A stretch of DNA of 64,000 nt from an uncultured Roseburia sp. (GTDB lineage Bacteria > Bacillota > Clostridia > Lachnospirales > Lachnospiraceae). Under the pieces are notes generated by a model. The model did no database searches. It was not told the origin of the DNA and was given only the letters and a program-made list of their open reading frames with translations. The stretch lies in the NCBI GenBank assembly GCA_934292805.1, contig CAKQXQ010000008.1:1-64000 (forward strand), read 5' to 3'. Numbering within the stretch: position 1 is the stretch's first letter; every line of letters begins with the position of its first letter. Below, in pieces: positions 27,323-36,192 of the stretch. The translations under genes and the position numbers were made by a program.

Positions 27323-28105
27323 TTGAAAACAACAGGTGGATTTAAACTCTGGCAGATCATATATCCAATCGGAATTTACTATGTAGTTTCCAGTCTGATG
27401 TATTTTGCCCTGGGACTTTTTATGGGTGAAGATACACAGACCTATATGTTCAGACAATTGCTCTGTTCAGCAGCAACCATACCGGTAACCTTATCCTTCT
27501 ATCATCAGGATAGGGCAGCAGAATCAGTCGTTTACGGAGAAAAAAACCGGAAAATAAATACAGAATGGCTGAAAAATGCTGCATTGGTGATTATCGGAGC
27601 AGGGACACTTGGGATTGCAGTCAACAACATCATTGCCATGACTCCTCTTGTACAGCTGTCGGAAGGATTTCAGACGGCAAATCAGTCTTTTTTTGCGGGA
27701 AAAGTTATTTTTGAATTTTTAGGGTCGGGGTTTGTCATTCCAATCGCAGAGGAGCTTTTATTCCGCGGAGTGGTATATAAGCGATTGAAATTATATTTTG
27801 GCATGACGCCGGCATTGATCGGTTCTGCACTTATTTTTGGCATCATGCATGTGAATCTGGTACAGTTTCTTTATGCGGCAGTTCTCGGATTGTTTCTTGC
27901 ATTTGTGCTGGAGAAAACAGGTCTGGTATCCATGGCGGTACTTGGCCATATCACCGCAAATGTGATCGCAATCATAAGAACAGAGTATAACTGGCTGACA
28001 TTCAGTTTTTATCCGACATCCGCCGGAATTCTGTTTACCAGTGCGATGGCGATCGTCGGAATGGCGATTGTTATTTATTTTTGGAAGTATATGAAGGAAA
28101 AATAA
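27323..28105 (+). CDS. CPBP family intramembrane glutamic endopeptidase
   Basis: I place the start at TTG 27323, with GGAGAG 9 nt upstream; a GTG at 27293 is in frame. The roughly 260-residue protein has about six hydrophobic segments. The Abi/CPBP motifs are EELLFRGVVYKRLK (Glu-Glu and Arg), FGIMHVNLVQF (His), and GHITANV (His). Members cleave membrane substrates such as prenylated peptides, or provide bacteriocin self-immunity. The role here is unknown. Confidence 0.87.
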   Translation: MKTTGGFKLWQIIYPIGIYYVVSSLMYFALGLFMGEDTQTYMFRQLLCSAATIPVTLSFYHQDRAAESVVYGEKNRKINTEWLKNAALVIIGAGTLGIAVNNIIAMTPLVQLSEGFQTANQSFFAGKVIFEFLGSGFVIPIAEELLFRGVVYKRLKLYFGMTPALIGSALIFGIMHVNLVQFLYAAVLGLFLAFVLEKTGLVSMAVLGHITANVIAIIRTEYNWLTFSFYPTSAGILFTSAMAIVGMAIVIYFWKYMKEK

Positions 28106-28175
28106 AAGCAATTATGAGGCATGCTGGAAGGTAAGTTACTGACAGTGTGCGGATGAACGAAAGAAAGAGAGAAAA

Positions 28176-28592
28176 ATGGCAGGAACAGGCTATGCAACAG
28201 CCAGCAGGAAGAAAATTCTGGAATACCTGATGGCGAACAGCGACCGTACAGTAACAGTGACAGACATTGACCTGTACTTAAAAAAGAATGACAGTGAAGT
28301 GAATATTACGACAATCTATCGTTATCTTGATAAACTGGCGAAAGAGGGAACCGTAATGAAGTATGTTGCCGAGAAGGGAAGCCAGGCAGTCTATCAGTAT
28401 GTGGAGTCCGGGCATCATTGTGAGGAACATCTTCATCTGAAATGCGTTTCCTGTGGATGCATCATTCATCTGGAATGTGGATTTATGGATGAGATCGCAG
28501 AACACATTTTAAAGGATCATGGATTTGAGATCCAGTGTAAGAATTCGATCATATATGGTCTTTGCAAAGAATGCCGGGAAAAGAATGAATAA
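28176..28592 (+). CDS. Fur family metal-responsive regulator
   Basis: The 138-residue protein has a winged-helix N-terminus with SRKKILEYLMANSDRTVTV and INTTIYRYLDKL-like recognition helix (VNITTIYRYLDKLAKEGTV). A C-terminal metal-binding half follows with HHCEEHLHLKCVSCGC and a second pair CKECREKNE, the structural zinc site. The HxCEEHLHLKC pattern is Fur/Zur/PerR-like. The exact metal cannot be decided from sequence. No metal transporter lies beside it. Confidence 0.88.
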   Translation: MAGTGYATASRKKILEYLMANSDRTVTVTDIDLYLKKNDSEVNITTIYRYLDKLAKEGTVMKYVAEKGSQAVYQYVESGHHCEEHLHLKCVSCGCIIHLECGFMDEIAEHILKDHGFEIQCKNSIIYGLCKECREKNE

Positions 28593-28656
28593 AACGATTT
28601 CCAAGATGCGATAAATATGGGACAGTTCTAATGAAAAGAAAGGAATTGTTGAATTT

Positions 28657-29907
28657 ATGGAAGAAAAATGGTATAAAAGACATCCGATTTTTAGTTGTAT
28701 ATTATTGGCAGAAGTGATAGGAGTACTCTTTTGTGGAGTTGACTATGTGCAGCAGGGAACACAATTTGCACCGAATGATCTGATAGGAATCCTCTTCCTT
28801 GGCATGTTCGTCGGTGCATTTTTTGTCCTGCCTGTTACCGGTACATTATTAGAAGCAGTTTATTTTGTTCTTTCTGGAAAAAGAAAAGAGCAGAAATGGA
28901 ATTATATATTACTGGATCTTATGATGCTTGGGCTTGGCGTGGTATATGAGATGATCTATATGGTCGTGATCAAGCAGATTGAGTTGTTCGCAGACTGGAA
29001 TGTACAGCTTGCTAACTCGGCAGCTCATGCAGCGATCGCTACACAGTCACTGCCTACCATCATACTGATCGCTTTGCTGGCATTTGCAGGGTACCTGGTT
29101 CTGATGCTTGTTCCGCTTGAGAAGATGCCGCCATTAGTCGTTGTTCTGTCCATATCAGCAATGTATCTTGGAACGATTGAGACGATTCTTCTGGCAGTAC
29201 AGATTTTTGACCGGAAGGAACCGACTGACTTTTATCTGTTTCTTTTGCCGGCAAACTGTATCCTTGTAATTGCCAGGATCCTGATGGAAAAGATTAAAGA
29301 ATGGCAGACCATTTCCATGGAAAAGATGAAAATCTACGAGGAACCGGTTTTAAATTTTTGCGATAAATTGTTAAATAAGGCGGCATTGTGGCCGGTATAT
29401 GCATTTTTTCTGATGTTTCCGCTGCTCGGAGTCCTGATTATGATCCTTGTATTATTCGGTCAGGCACCGGATTCGGTGATCAGGGCATGGACAGAGACAA
29501 GTGACTGGAATCTGTCACTGAAAGAAGCTCCACAGAATATTTATTATGATGAACATTATCTGTGCACGGTCGCAGCAGGTGGGCATAAGAAGGTTGTAAA
29601 ACCAATAAGAGCGGGTGTAAGACATGGACACAGAGTGATCGTTAACAGGCAGTTGTGTATTGCAAATGCATTCGAACAGGTTTTAGAAGAGCGGACGCCA
29701 CATTTTCACCGGGTCGTACGCGATTTTTATGATACCTGTGGATTTCCGGTTGCAAAGCTGATCCGCAGTAAATATATGGCAGATATCGTATATTTTCTGA
29801 TGAAGCCTCTTGAGTGGATCTTTCTTATCGTATTGTATCTTGTGGATGTGAAGCCGGAGAACCGCATTGCAGTGCAGTATATGGGAGAGATAAAAAGAAA
29901 AGGATAA
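28657..29907 (+). CDS. polytopic membrane protein, DUF6688-like
   Basis: The 416-residue protein has about seven hydrophobic segments over residues 10-285. A conserved soluble stretch follows, with YYDEHYLCTVAAGGHKKVVK, RHGHRVIVNRQLCIANAFEQ, and HFHRVVRDFYDTCGFPVAKL. One further membrane segment precedes the C-terminus. I recall this architecture as DUF6688; no function is known. It has its own AAAGGAA ribosome binding site and follows the Fur-family gene by 64 nt, so it might be a target of that regulator. Confidence 0.7.
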   Translation: MEEKWYKRHPIFSCILLAEVIGVLFCGVDYVQQGTQFAPNDLIGILFLGMFVGAFFVLPVTGTLLEAVYFVLSGKRKEQKWNYILLDLMMLGLGVVYEMIYMVVIKQIELFADWNVQLANSAAHAAIATQSLPTIILIALLAFAGYLVLMLVPLEKMPPLVVVLSISAMYLGTIETILLAVQIFDRKEPTDFYLFLLPANCILVIARILMEKIKEWQTISMEKMKIYEEPVLNFCDKLLNKAALWPVYAFFLMFPLLGVLIMILVLFGQAPDSVIRAWTETSDWNLSLKEAPQNIYYDEHYLCTVAAGGHKKVVKPIRAGVRHGHRVIVNRQLCIANAFEQVLEERTPHFHRVVRDFYDTCGFPVAKLIRSKYMADIVYFLMKPLEWIFLIVLYLVDVKPENRIAVQYMGEIKRKG

Positions 29908-29910
29908 AAT

Positions 29911-29933
29911 AGTTATAGGTTAAAACTATAACT
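29911..29933 (+). promoter_or_regulatory. MetR/MtaR-like LysR operator upstream of metY
   Basis: An 8-bp inverted repeat AGTTATAG/CTATAACT with a 7-nt centre includes TATAG-N7-CTATA (29914-29930). That core matches 15 of 17 positions of the streptococcal methionine-regulator consensus TATAGTTTSAAACTATA. It lies 18 nt upstream of the -35 element, a normal position for a LysR-type activator. Confidence 0.6.
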
Positions 29934-29951
29934 GGCTCATGGTTTTATGAA

Positions 29952-29981
29952 TTAACACTTTTCCTACTGATTTGGTATGAT
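29952..29981 (+). promoter_or_regulatory. promoter of metY
   Basis: TTAACA (29952-29957) and TATGAT (29976-29981) are 18 nt apart, downstream of the inverted-repeat operator and about 50 nt upstream of the coding sequence. Confidence 0.6.
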
Positions 29982-30034
29982 AACTTCAACAGAAAGAAAT
30001 CATTTCAAAGCAAGAGAAAAGGATGGAGAAAAAC

Positions 30035-31336
30035 ATGAGTACATTAAAAGACAGAAAATTAAAATTTGAGACATTACAGTTACATGTTGGACAGGAAGAG
30101 CCGGATCCGGTAACAGATGCAAGAGCTGTTCCGATTTACCAGACTTCTTCTTTTGTGTTCCATAATTCCAAACATGCTGCAGACCGTTTTGGATTGAAAG
30201 ATGCAGGTAATATTTATGGAAGACTGACAAACCCGACAGAAGATATATTTGAACAGCGTATTGCGGCATTGGAAGGTGGTGTTGCAGCACTTGCAGTTGG
30301 TTCCGGTGCAGCAGCGGTTACTTATACGATCGAGAACCTTGCACAGGCAGGCGGACATATCGTATCAGCAAAGAATATTTATGGTGGTACATACAATCTG
30401 CTGGCTCATACATTAGTTGATTTTGGTGTTACAACAACCTTTGTTGACCCATTTGATTTAGAAGAAGTAGAGAATGCGATCCAGGACAATACAAAAGCAG
30501 TTTATATTGAAACACTTGGCAATCCGAATTCTGAAGTTGTTGATATCGAAGCATTAGCAGAGATTGCCCACAGACATCAGGTTCCACTTGTAATTGACAA
30601 TACATTCGGAACTCCATATCTGATCCGTCCGATCGAGTATGGTGCAGATATCGTGGTACATTCTGCAACAAAGTTCATCGGCGGACATGGAACAACAATC
30701 GGTGGCGTTATCATTGACGGTGGCAAATTTGACTGGAAAGCGTCAGGAAAATTCCCACAGTTCACAGAGCCGAACCCAAGTTATCACGGAATCAGTTTCG
30801 TGGATGCAGCTGGTCCTGCGGCATTTGTTACAAGAATCCGTGCGATCCTTTTAAGAGATACCGGTGCTACCTTATCCCCAATCCATGCATTCATCTTTTT
30901 ACAGGGTCTTGAGACACTGTCCTTACGTGTTGAGCGTCATGTTGAGAATGCATTAAAAGTAGTTGATTTCTTAGAGAAGCAGCCATTAGTAGAGAAAGTA
31001 AACCATCCTTCTGTCTCTACAGATCCAGAGCAGCAGAGATTATACAAAAAATACTTCCCAAATGGCGGTGGCTCCATCTTTACATTTGAGATCAAAGGGG
31101 ATGCGAAGAAAGCACAGGATTTCATCGATCATTTACAGCTGTTCTCACTGCTTGCAAATGTTGCAGATGTGAAGTCCTTAGTCATCCATCCGGCATCCAC
31201 CACACATGCAGAATTAAATGAGGAAGAACAGAAAGAACAGGGCATTAAGCCAAATACGATCCGTCTTTCCATTGGAACAGAGAATATTGACGATATCCTC
31301 TATGATCTTCAGGAAGCATTCGATGCTGTGAAATAA
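30035..31336 (+). CDS. metY: O-acetylhomoserine sulfhydrylase (MetY)
   Basis: I place the start at 30035 (MSTLKDRKLKFETLQLHVG), with GGAG 6 nt upstream. The 433-residue PLP enzyme has YGRLTNPTEDIFEQRIAALE, GSGAAAVTYTIENLA, and the PLP-lysine motif VVHSATKFIGGHGT. RLSIGTENIDDILYDL ends it. The LKFETLQLHVGQE N-terminus and the length separate it from cystathionine gamma-synthase. It makes homocysteine from O-acetylhomoserine and sulfide in methionine synthesis. An upstream palindrome similar to methionine-regulator boxes supports sulfur-responsive control. Confidence 0.95.
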   Translation: MSTLKDRKLKFETLQLHVGQEEPDPVTDARAVPIYQTSSFVFHNSKHAADRFGLKDAGNIYGRLTNPTEDIFEQRIAALEGGVAALAVGSGAAAVTYTIENLAQAGGHIVSAKNIYGGTYNLLAHTLVDFGVTTTFVDPFDLEEVENAIQDNTKAVYIETLGNPNSEVVDIEALAEIAHRHQVPLVIDNTFGTPYLIRPIEYGADIVVHSATKFIGGHGTTIGGVIIDGGKFDWKASGKFPQFTEPNPSYHGISFVDAAGPAAFVTRIRAILLRDTGATLSPIHAFIFLQGLETLSLRVERHVENALKVVDFLEKQPLVEKVNHPSVSTDPEQQRLYKKYFPNGGGSIFTFEIKGDAKKAQDFIDHLQLFSLLANVADVKSLVIHPASTTHAELNEEEQKEQGIKPNTIRLSIGTENIDDILYDLQEAFDAVK

Positions 31337-31361
31337 TAAGAAAATCTGATTTTTACAGGTA

Positions 31362-31405
31362 AAAGAGACCTCTGACAGGTTTGCAGTCAGAGGTCTCTTT
31401 TTCTT
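31362..31405 (+). terminator. intrinsic terminator after metY
   Basis: Perfect 15-bp arms AAAGAGACCTCTGAC (31362-31376) and its complement (31386-31400) enclose a 9-nt loop, with T-rich sequence after. Confidence 0.94.
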
Positions 31406-31419
31406 ACTTTGGGTTCTGG

Positions 31420-31643
31420 GTGTCAGAAGATCTGCACTTTTTAGCTTATATTAGCAGGTTACACAAAAGAAATATTCCAGGTTTCATTGTGCAGAACATT
31501 CCGCTAAGCCTCTGAAAGCGTGAAGCGTGTTCAGCAGAGGCTTCCACGCTTCATGAGTCTTATCTCCATTGCACAAAAAGAAACTTTCCATATTTCTTTT
31601 GTGTAACCTGCTAATATAAGCTGTAGTGCAGACCTTCTGACAC
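31420..31643. repeat. 224-nt long inverted repeat (MITE-like or large structured RNA)
   Basis: The outer arms begin GTGTCAGAAG (31420) and end CTTCTGACAC (31634-31643). Inside them a 32-bp block is perfectly inverted (31443-31474 against 31591-31622), followed by an imperfect inner stretch. The central loop has two alternative stems. AAGCCTCTG (31506-31514) pairs with CAGAGGCTT (31535-31543), or GAAGCGTG (31522-31529) pairs with CACGCTTC (31545-31552). These cannot both form. No open frame fits. It lies exactly at the boundary between the metY terminator and the accessory island. Confidence 0.75.
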
Positions 31644-31753
31644 ACAGATTACTTTTGTAAAGAAAAAGATTGCAATACTTCGAAAATTCGTATAATATAT
31701 AGAAAGATTATAAAACTAAAAAAATAATTTTATAAACATAGGAGACAGAACAC

Positions 31754-32134
31754 ATGAATACAAAGCAGCTGACCGCGGCTGAGACGATCGTTATGAAATG
31801 TATCTGGGATGCAGATCATGAGATGTCACTTGCCGAGATTGTAAAAAATGCCAATGAGAATTATGGAAAGGACTGGAAACCACAGACAGTATCCACCTAT
31901 CTGGCAAAGCTTTGCCAGAAAGATTATATCCGGATGAAACGTACCGGAAGAATGATCACATACGAGATACTGATCTCGGAAGAAGATTATAAGAGTGAAC
32001 AGGCGAGAGAATTCGTCTCATTCTGGAATGGCGGATCCATAAAACAGTTCCTGACTGCTTTTTATAAAGACGAGCCGGCCACGAAAGAGGACATTTCAGA
32101 GCTTAAAAAAATAATTGATGAGATGGAAGAGTAG
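31754..32134 (+). CDS. BlaI/MecI/CopY family repressor
   Basis: The 126-residue protein has the BlaI winged-helix: LTAAETIVMKCIWDADHEMS followed by WKPQTVSTYLAKLCQKDYI and a MKRTGRMITYEILI wing. Members repress operons and are destroyed on signal by a BlaR1-type M56 protease encoded next door. Here the next gene is not a protease; an M56 gene occurs about 12 kb downstream at 44120. The gene heads the accessory island and overlaps no other gene. AGGAGACAG precedes the ATG. Confidence 0.9.
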   Translation: MNTKQLTAAETIVMKCIWDADHEMSLAEIVKNANENYGKDWKPQTVSTYLAKLCQKDYIRMKRTGRMITYEILISEEDYKSEQAREFVSFWNGGSIKQFLTAFYKDEPATKEDISELKKIIDEMEE

Positions 32135-32137
32135 GGC

Positions 32138-32689
32138 ATGGAGAAAAAAGAGGAATTTGAAATAGTTATAACCCCAGAGCTATGTAACAGATATGATTAT
32201 ATAATATCGCCATTATCATTTATTGTGGCATATGGACTACTGTTAATAATTCCGGGTCTGGTAATGGCCGGAGTGACTGTATTTGAAATATATCAGGTAA
32301 CCGGAATACTGTGGCTTGGTCTGGTATTAGGAGTCTGTGTGATTTTATTTATAAATTACTGTTTTGGCAGTTGGAAGAAAATAGCTGGTAAGAGTTGTGA
32401 AGAAAAACTGATGGATCTTTATCAAAAAAAAAGGGTGACCGGAAAAATTATTTTTTTAGAGAAATCTTTGCAGTATAGCTATGAAGATAAAGAACCAAAT
32501 ATAATAAACTATACATCATTTCGAAAATGCTACAGTAAGAAAAAAGCATATATTTTAATGTCAGATCAAGGAGTATTTTTACTTAATAAGCCTAAGATGA
32601 CAAAAGACGAAAGAAAACAATTTGAAAAAATGGTAAAAGACAAGATGCCCAATATTAAAATGAAATTCAAAGGAGCAGGAAGAAAATGA
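32138..32689 (+). CDS. YcxB-like membrane protein 1
   Basis: The 183-residue protein has two adjacent membrane segments (about residues 27-48 and 52-72). A C-terminal PH-like half contains IINYTSFRKCYSKKKAYILM and a basic tail. This is the architecture of the YcxB family, whose role is unknown. It starts 3 nt after the BlaI-type gene and overlaps the next YcxB-like gene by 4 nt, so the three are one operon. Confidence 0.72.
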   Translation: MEKKEEFEIVITPELCNRYDYIISPLSFIVAYGLLLIIPGLVMAGVTVFEIYQVTGILWLGLVLGVCVILFINYCFGSWKKIAGKSCEEKLMDLYQKKRVTGKIIFLEKSLQYSYEDKEPNIINYTSFRKCYSKKKAYILMSDQGVFLLNKPKMTKDERKQFEKMVKDKMPNIKMKFKGAGRK

Positions 32690-33201
32690 TTTTTCATACA
32701 ACTATAAATCGAAAAAAAGCGAGGCAGGTTGCTTATAAACAAAATGTAGACCGTATTATGTATTACGTAATTATGGTTATTATTATGTTTCCAACAAGTA
32801 TAGGTGTTTTTTTCAGCTATGGAACGTCATATAAGGTGCAGGCTGTGATTTTTATGGCGTTAACACTAATGATAGGATTTGTTATCTTTTATGGTATTTT
32901 TCATGCGAAGTGCAAAGTATTCTCTGCATATAAAATAAAAGAGTATATTTTAACAGTTGAATTTACTGAGGATGAAATCATTATATCAACCAATTTAAAT
33001 GAAAAAACTACAAAAATTAACTATGATAAGATTCGTAAATGCATAATAAGTGAGGATTATCTGATATTTGTGACAAAAGATGATACAAGCTTTGAAATTG
33101 AAAAGGCAGCAATTGCTGAAATGGGATTGGAACAGTTTAAGGAATTTGTTAAGGAAAAAATGCCGCAAGTGGAAGGGTATATGAATTTTATAGAAATATA
33201 A
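32686..33201 (+). CDS. YcxB-like membrane protein 2
   Basis: The 171-residue protein starts inside the stop of the previous gene (ATGA overlap). It has two membrane segments (about residues 26-45 and 52-73). The YcxB C-terminal pattern follows: EYILTVEFTEDEIIISTNL, KINYDKIRKCIISEDYLIFV, and a final LEQFKEFVKEKMPQV. It is similar to the products at 36460 and 37644. AT-rich codon use matches the island rather than the flanking core genes. Confidence 0.75.
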   Translation: MIFHTTINRKKARQVAYKQNVDRIMYYVIMVIIMFPTSIGVFFSYGTSYKVQAVIFMALTLMIGFVIFYGIFHAKCKVFSAYKIKEYILTVEFTEDEIIISTNLNEKTTKINYDKIRKCIISEDYLIFVTKDDTSFEIEKAAIAEMGLEQFKEFVKEKMPQVEGYMNFIEI

Positions 33202-33660
33202 GATAATTTCTATATGAAAATTGTCTTTTCTAATGAAGCATTGATTCAGACATTTGAAAATGGTGGCTTAGAGGAATACAGGGTAGAAACAGATTTTTTA
33301 TACTATTAGCGTTAGTACCTATACTAGAAGTAGTATTTCTAGGTGGCTCAACGGTATGGAATATTTTTATGCAGCCTTTGTAGTTCTTAAAAAAAACATA
33401 AGATATCGGAATTTGTTACGACGATAGAATTTATGGATGATTGTGTGCAGATATCTAATAATATTCAATCGAATATTGCAAAAATAAAGTATGAGAGAAT
33501 CAAAGAGTGTATTTCCAGTGAAAGATATCTGATCTTTATTATTCCACAGTGTTATGCTTTATTTGGCATTATATATGGTATTGCATTTATAGCAATACTT
33601 ATTTTCATATATGATTCTGCTGTGATATGGAAATTAATGGTATGTTTTATACTTGTATGT
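33202..33660 (+). pseudogene. decayed YcxB-like gene remnants
   Basis: Several pieces of YcxB-like coding sequence lie here in different frames. One is a 31-codon start piece at 33214-33309. Another is a membrane-segment piece around 33305-33390 (VPILEVVFLGGSTVWNIFMQ). A C-terminal piece at about 33410-33540 includes TTIEFMDDCVQISNN and KIKYERIKECISSERYLIFI, aligning with the intact proteins at 32686 and 36460. A further hydrophobic piece follows before the RCC1 fragment. No single frame remains open. Confidence 0.75.
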
Positions 33661-34198
33661 TGTTGGAAATGACAGTTATTATAACTTGTGTCAACACACG
33701 GAATTTTTGATAGAAGACTATAATAAACCGGAGAAACAGTGTGTAACGAAACCAGTTTTATTGTTGGAGAATGTAAGTTATGCCAGATGTGGCTATACGG
33801 ATGTAGTAGCTTTGAAGAAAGATGGAACAGTCTGGACATGGGGATTAGTATGGAAAGATTGTAACGGTGATGGATATGCCAAAAGAAGACCAAAACAGAT
33901 TCTTTCAGGTGTCAAGTTCATTACAGGTGGATTATATAATCATGCTGCTTTAAAAGAGGATGGAACAGTTTGGACATGGGGAGATAATGATTATGGAAAT
34001 TGTGGAAGTGATAAAGCAGATCATTTTTCAGAACCGCAGATGGTGGCGGATAATGTTGTAAGAGTATGGACAGGATCTTTGAATTATTCATCCCGGGAGA
34101 TTGACAAAAAAGATCCTGGGTATTCATTCGAATATGAAAGAACAAATGCACATAGTTATCAAAACACGATCATAGAAAAGAAAGATGGCACATTTTAA
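33661..34198 (+). pseudogene. truncated RCC1-repeat gene fragment (duplicate of 39146-39682)
   Basis: Bases 33661-34197 align without gaps to 39146-39682 (constant offset 5485), with about eleven mismatches by eye, mostly near the two ends. The fragment lacks the 5' part, including membrane anchor and first propeller blades, and the 3' part; it stops at a TAA created just past the repeat boundary. WTWG blades are readable in it. It lacks a ribosome binding site and probably does not function. Confidence 0.88.
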
Positions 34199-34252
34199 AA
34201 CTATAATTTAAGAGAAATAGAATAAAGCAGAGATGCAGGCAGTGTTGCATTG

Positions 34253-34294
34253 AAGACTGCCACCATGTTTTATAATTGACAAAGTGGCAGTCTT
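34253..34294 (+). terminator. hairpin between convergent units
   Basis: Perfect 11-bp arms AAGACTGCCAC (34253-34263) and GTGGCAGTCTT (34284-34294) with a 20-nt loop lie between the RCC1 fragment and the end of the - strand 179-aa gene. The + strand side is followed by T-rich sequence. Confidence 0.65.
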
Positions 34295-34303
34295 GCGTTT
34301 GTT

Positions 34304-34843
34304 TTATGCTTTTCTTAATAAAATACTTCTGACATTAACCCAGCGGTTGCCATAGGTTAAGTCAATGAAACCGTTTCCAGAGAAGTTGTATTTTTTACCT
34401 GAAGCGGTTTGTACACTTGTTACAGCAATGTAATTAGAGTATGTTGCACCGGCAGTACCATTTGAAGTTAACCACACTTTTGAACCAGCAGGTAAGTCAC
34501 AACATTTGCTGCCATCGGCATAATAAGCCACAGTGGCATACTGAACCTTTCTTTCAAGTGTATTAACGGAAACCCATGAAGTACCATTTGAAGCATAATC
34601 TGTAAAGTCTACAAGATTATTTTCATAATTGGTGAGTAACCCGAACGTCATTTGATGACTGCTGTTAAGAAAGAAAACCGGTGCACCATCGCCTTCCCAT
34701 GGATTTGCAGAAAATGTTCCTTCTACAAAGCATTCATTTTTAGTCAGGTTACCTATTTTAGTTGTTGAGGGACCACCACCCGCAACAGAATATACCGGAA
34801 TTGAATTTCCGGAGAGATTGATCATCCATCCGTAAGATGCCAT
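34304..34843 (-). CDS. 179-residue hypothetical protein under the island-specific promoter
   Basis: I do not recognise a family. The protein has no signal peptide or membrane segment. It is rich in Gly, Ser, Thr, Asn and aromatic residues and looks beta-rich (for example AYYADGSKCCDLPAGSKVWL and GNGFIDLTYGNRWVNVRS). That composition is typical of extracellular or wall-associated modules. AAGGAGG precedes the ATG. A promoter AGTTTACA-N16-CTTTAT lies 50-75 nt upstream, the same type as at the lysin gene. Lack of a signal peptide together with secreted-like composition suggests a non-Sec export route, as for TcdR/UviA-controlled proteins; this is inference. Confidence 0.7.
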   Translation of the reverse strand: MASYGWMINLSGNSIPVYSVAGGGPSTTKIGNLTKNECFVEGTFSANPWEGDGAPVFFLNSSHQMTFGLLTNYENNLVDFTDYASNGTSWVSVNTLERKVQYATVAYYADGSKCCDLPAGSKVWLTSNGTAGATYSNYIAVTSVQTASGKKYNFSGNGFIDLTYGNRWVNVRSILLRKA

Positions 34844-34891
34844 AATTTTTCCTCCTTGTTATTTTTAATTGGATTTGCAAATCTATATAAA

Positions 34892-34921
34892 ATAAAGATA
34901 ATATTGTTTGTTTTGTAAACT
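34892..34921 (-). promoter_or_regulatory. alternative-sigma promoter of the 179-aa gene
   Basis: Read on the - strand, TAGTTTACA ends at 34914, then 16 nt, then CTTTAT (34897-34892). Two further units in the island have the same -35 and the same 16-nt spacing. Confidence 0.65.
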
Positions 34922-35058
34922 AAAAATTAATTTATTTTCTAAAAAAATAGGGATAAAATGTGTATTTAAGAAATTTTCAATATATAGAGGTATGTTTTAA
35001 ATAATACAGTAATAGATGATACAGAATTTACTAAGATTATGAAGAAAAAGGAGAGCCT

Positions 35059-36192
35059 ATGAAAAGTAAAGTTAGGAATTTGGAGAAAATAAAAAAAACA
35101 AAAGTTATACTGTTAATTTCCATTGGCATTGTTGGATTTCTAGTTGTATTTATAACATCACATTATAAGAAAGCTATTTCAAATATAGGAGAATCGGAGT
35201 CGGAAATAGCTGTTACAGAAAGCAACCAAAACTCCGGAAACTCTGACATGTTAGAGCCATTAAAGATTACTATAAATCTTACGGAGCACTATATCACTCA
35301 CATAGGAGATCCGGGAAATTTTTATTACATTGATGATAATAATGTATTATGGGGAAGTGGAAGGAATGAATATGGGCAGTTAGGGCAAGGGATACAAGAC
35401 TATGAATTTTATAGTGTAGGTTTAAAAGTGGCAGAGAATGTCGTTCATGTTGATTATTCACAAAAAGGGTTTGTTATTTTTCTTACCAAGGATCATAAAC
35501 TCTATGGTGTTGGAAACGCCGGGAGCGGAGCATTAGGACAATATGAAGAATTTGATTGGACGAGGTATACAAATGGAGAAGACTATGCAGTAGCAAAACC
35601 GATTTTGCTTATGGAAGATGTAGCTTATGCAAGCTGTGGTAGAGATGATGTTGTCTGCCTGAAGAATGACGGAACCGTTTGGACTTGGGGAACAGTTTAT
35701 GCAATGAATTTTATGTCAGATGATGTGTATTATATAGCTGCTCCAAAAAAAATTTTGGAACATGCTGTTTTAGTTACAGGAGGTTGGTTTAATCATGCCG
35801 CATTACTTCAGGATGAGACCGTTTGGACTTGGGGATATAACAATGCTGGAAATTGTGGTGTAGAAAACCTTTCCTTGGTCAGAAAGCCGACAATGGTTGC
35901 CAAAGAAGTTATAATGGTTTGGACTAATTTAGCCATAGACAACTATCCGCAGCCAGGGAAGGAGCAGTTTGAAATGGCTTGGATAGGGGATATTAAGTAT
36001 GATACAGAATACGAAAGTATTATTGAACTTGGGGATGTATATCCCTATTATTTAAATAATACCGTTATACAAAAAGCGGATGGTTCATATTGGGTATGCG
36101 GTGAGAATGTCGGTACAGAAGAAAAAATAGAGCATGGAGCGGAAGGTGATTATTCTATTATTTGCAACTATGAATTTTATCAGTGTAAATAG
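35059..36192 (+). CDS. RCC1-repeat membrane-anchored protein (377 aa)
   Basis: An N-terminal hydrophobic anchor (about residues 15-33) precedes a Ser/Glu-rich stalk. About five RCC1/BLIP-II-type propeller repeats follow, recognisable by NVLWGSGRNEYGQLGQG, HKLYGVGNAGSGALGQ, DGTVWTWG, and ETVWTWGYNNAGNCG. It is a diverged paralogue of the 547-aa product at 38688, and lacks that protein's C-terminal domain. Such extracytoplasmic propellers bind proteins or ligands; function is unknown. AAGGAGAG precedes the ATG. It diverges from the 179-aa gene on the other strand. Confidence 0.8.
   Translation: MKSKVRNLEKIKKTKVILLISIGIVGFLVVFITSHYKKAISNIGESESEIAVTESNQNSGNSDMLEPLKITINLTEHYITHIGDPGNFYYIDDNNVLWGSGRNEYGQLGQGIQDYEFYSVGLKVAENVVHVDYSQKGFVIFLTKDHKLYGVGNAGSGALGQYEEFDWTRYTNGEDYAVAKPILLMEDVAYASCGRDDVVCLKNDGTVWTWGTVYAMNFMSDDVYYIAAPKKILEHAVLVTGGWFNHAALLQDETVWTWGYNNAGNCGVENLSLVRKPTMVAKEVIMVWTNLAIDNYPQPGKEQFEMAWIGDIKYDTEYESIIELGDVYPYYLNNTVIQKADGSYWVCGENVGTEEKIEHGAEGDYSIICNYEFYQCK

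Noticed and set aside
31690..31710. Promoter of the BlaI-type gene at TTGCAA / TATAAT
   Set aside because: The spacing is only 15 nt and the -35 weak; the TATAAT may be real, but I could not support a full promoter.
34921..35058. AGTTTACA-type promoter for the + strand RCC1 genes
   Set aside because: The TGTAAAC copies there face the - strand genes. I found no TTTACA-N16-CTT on the + strand before 35059 or 38688.
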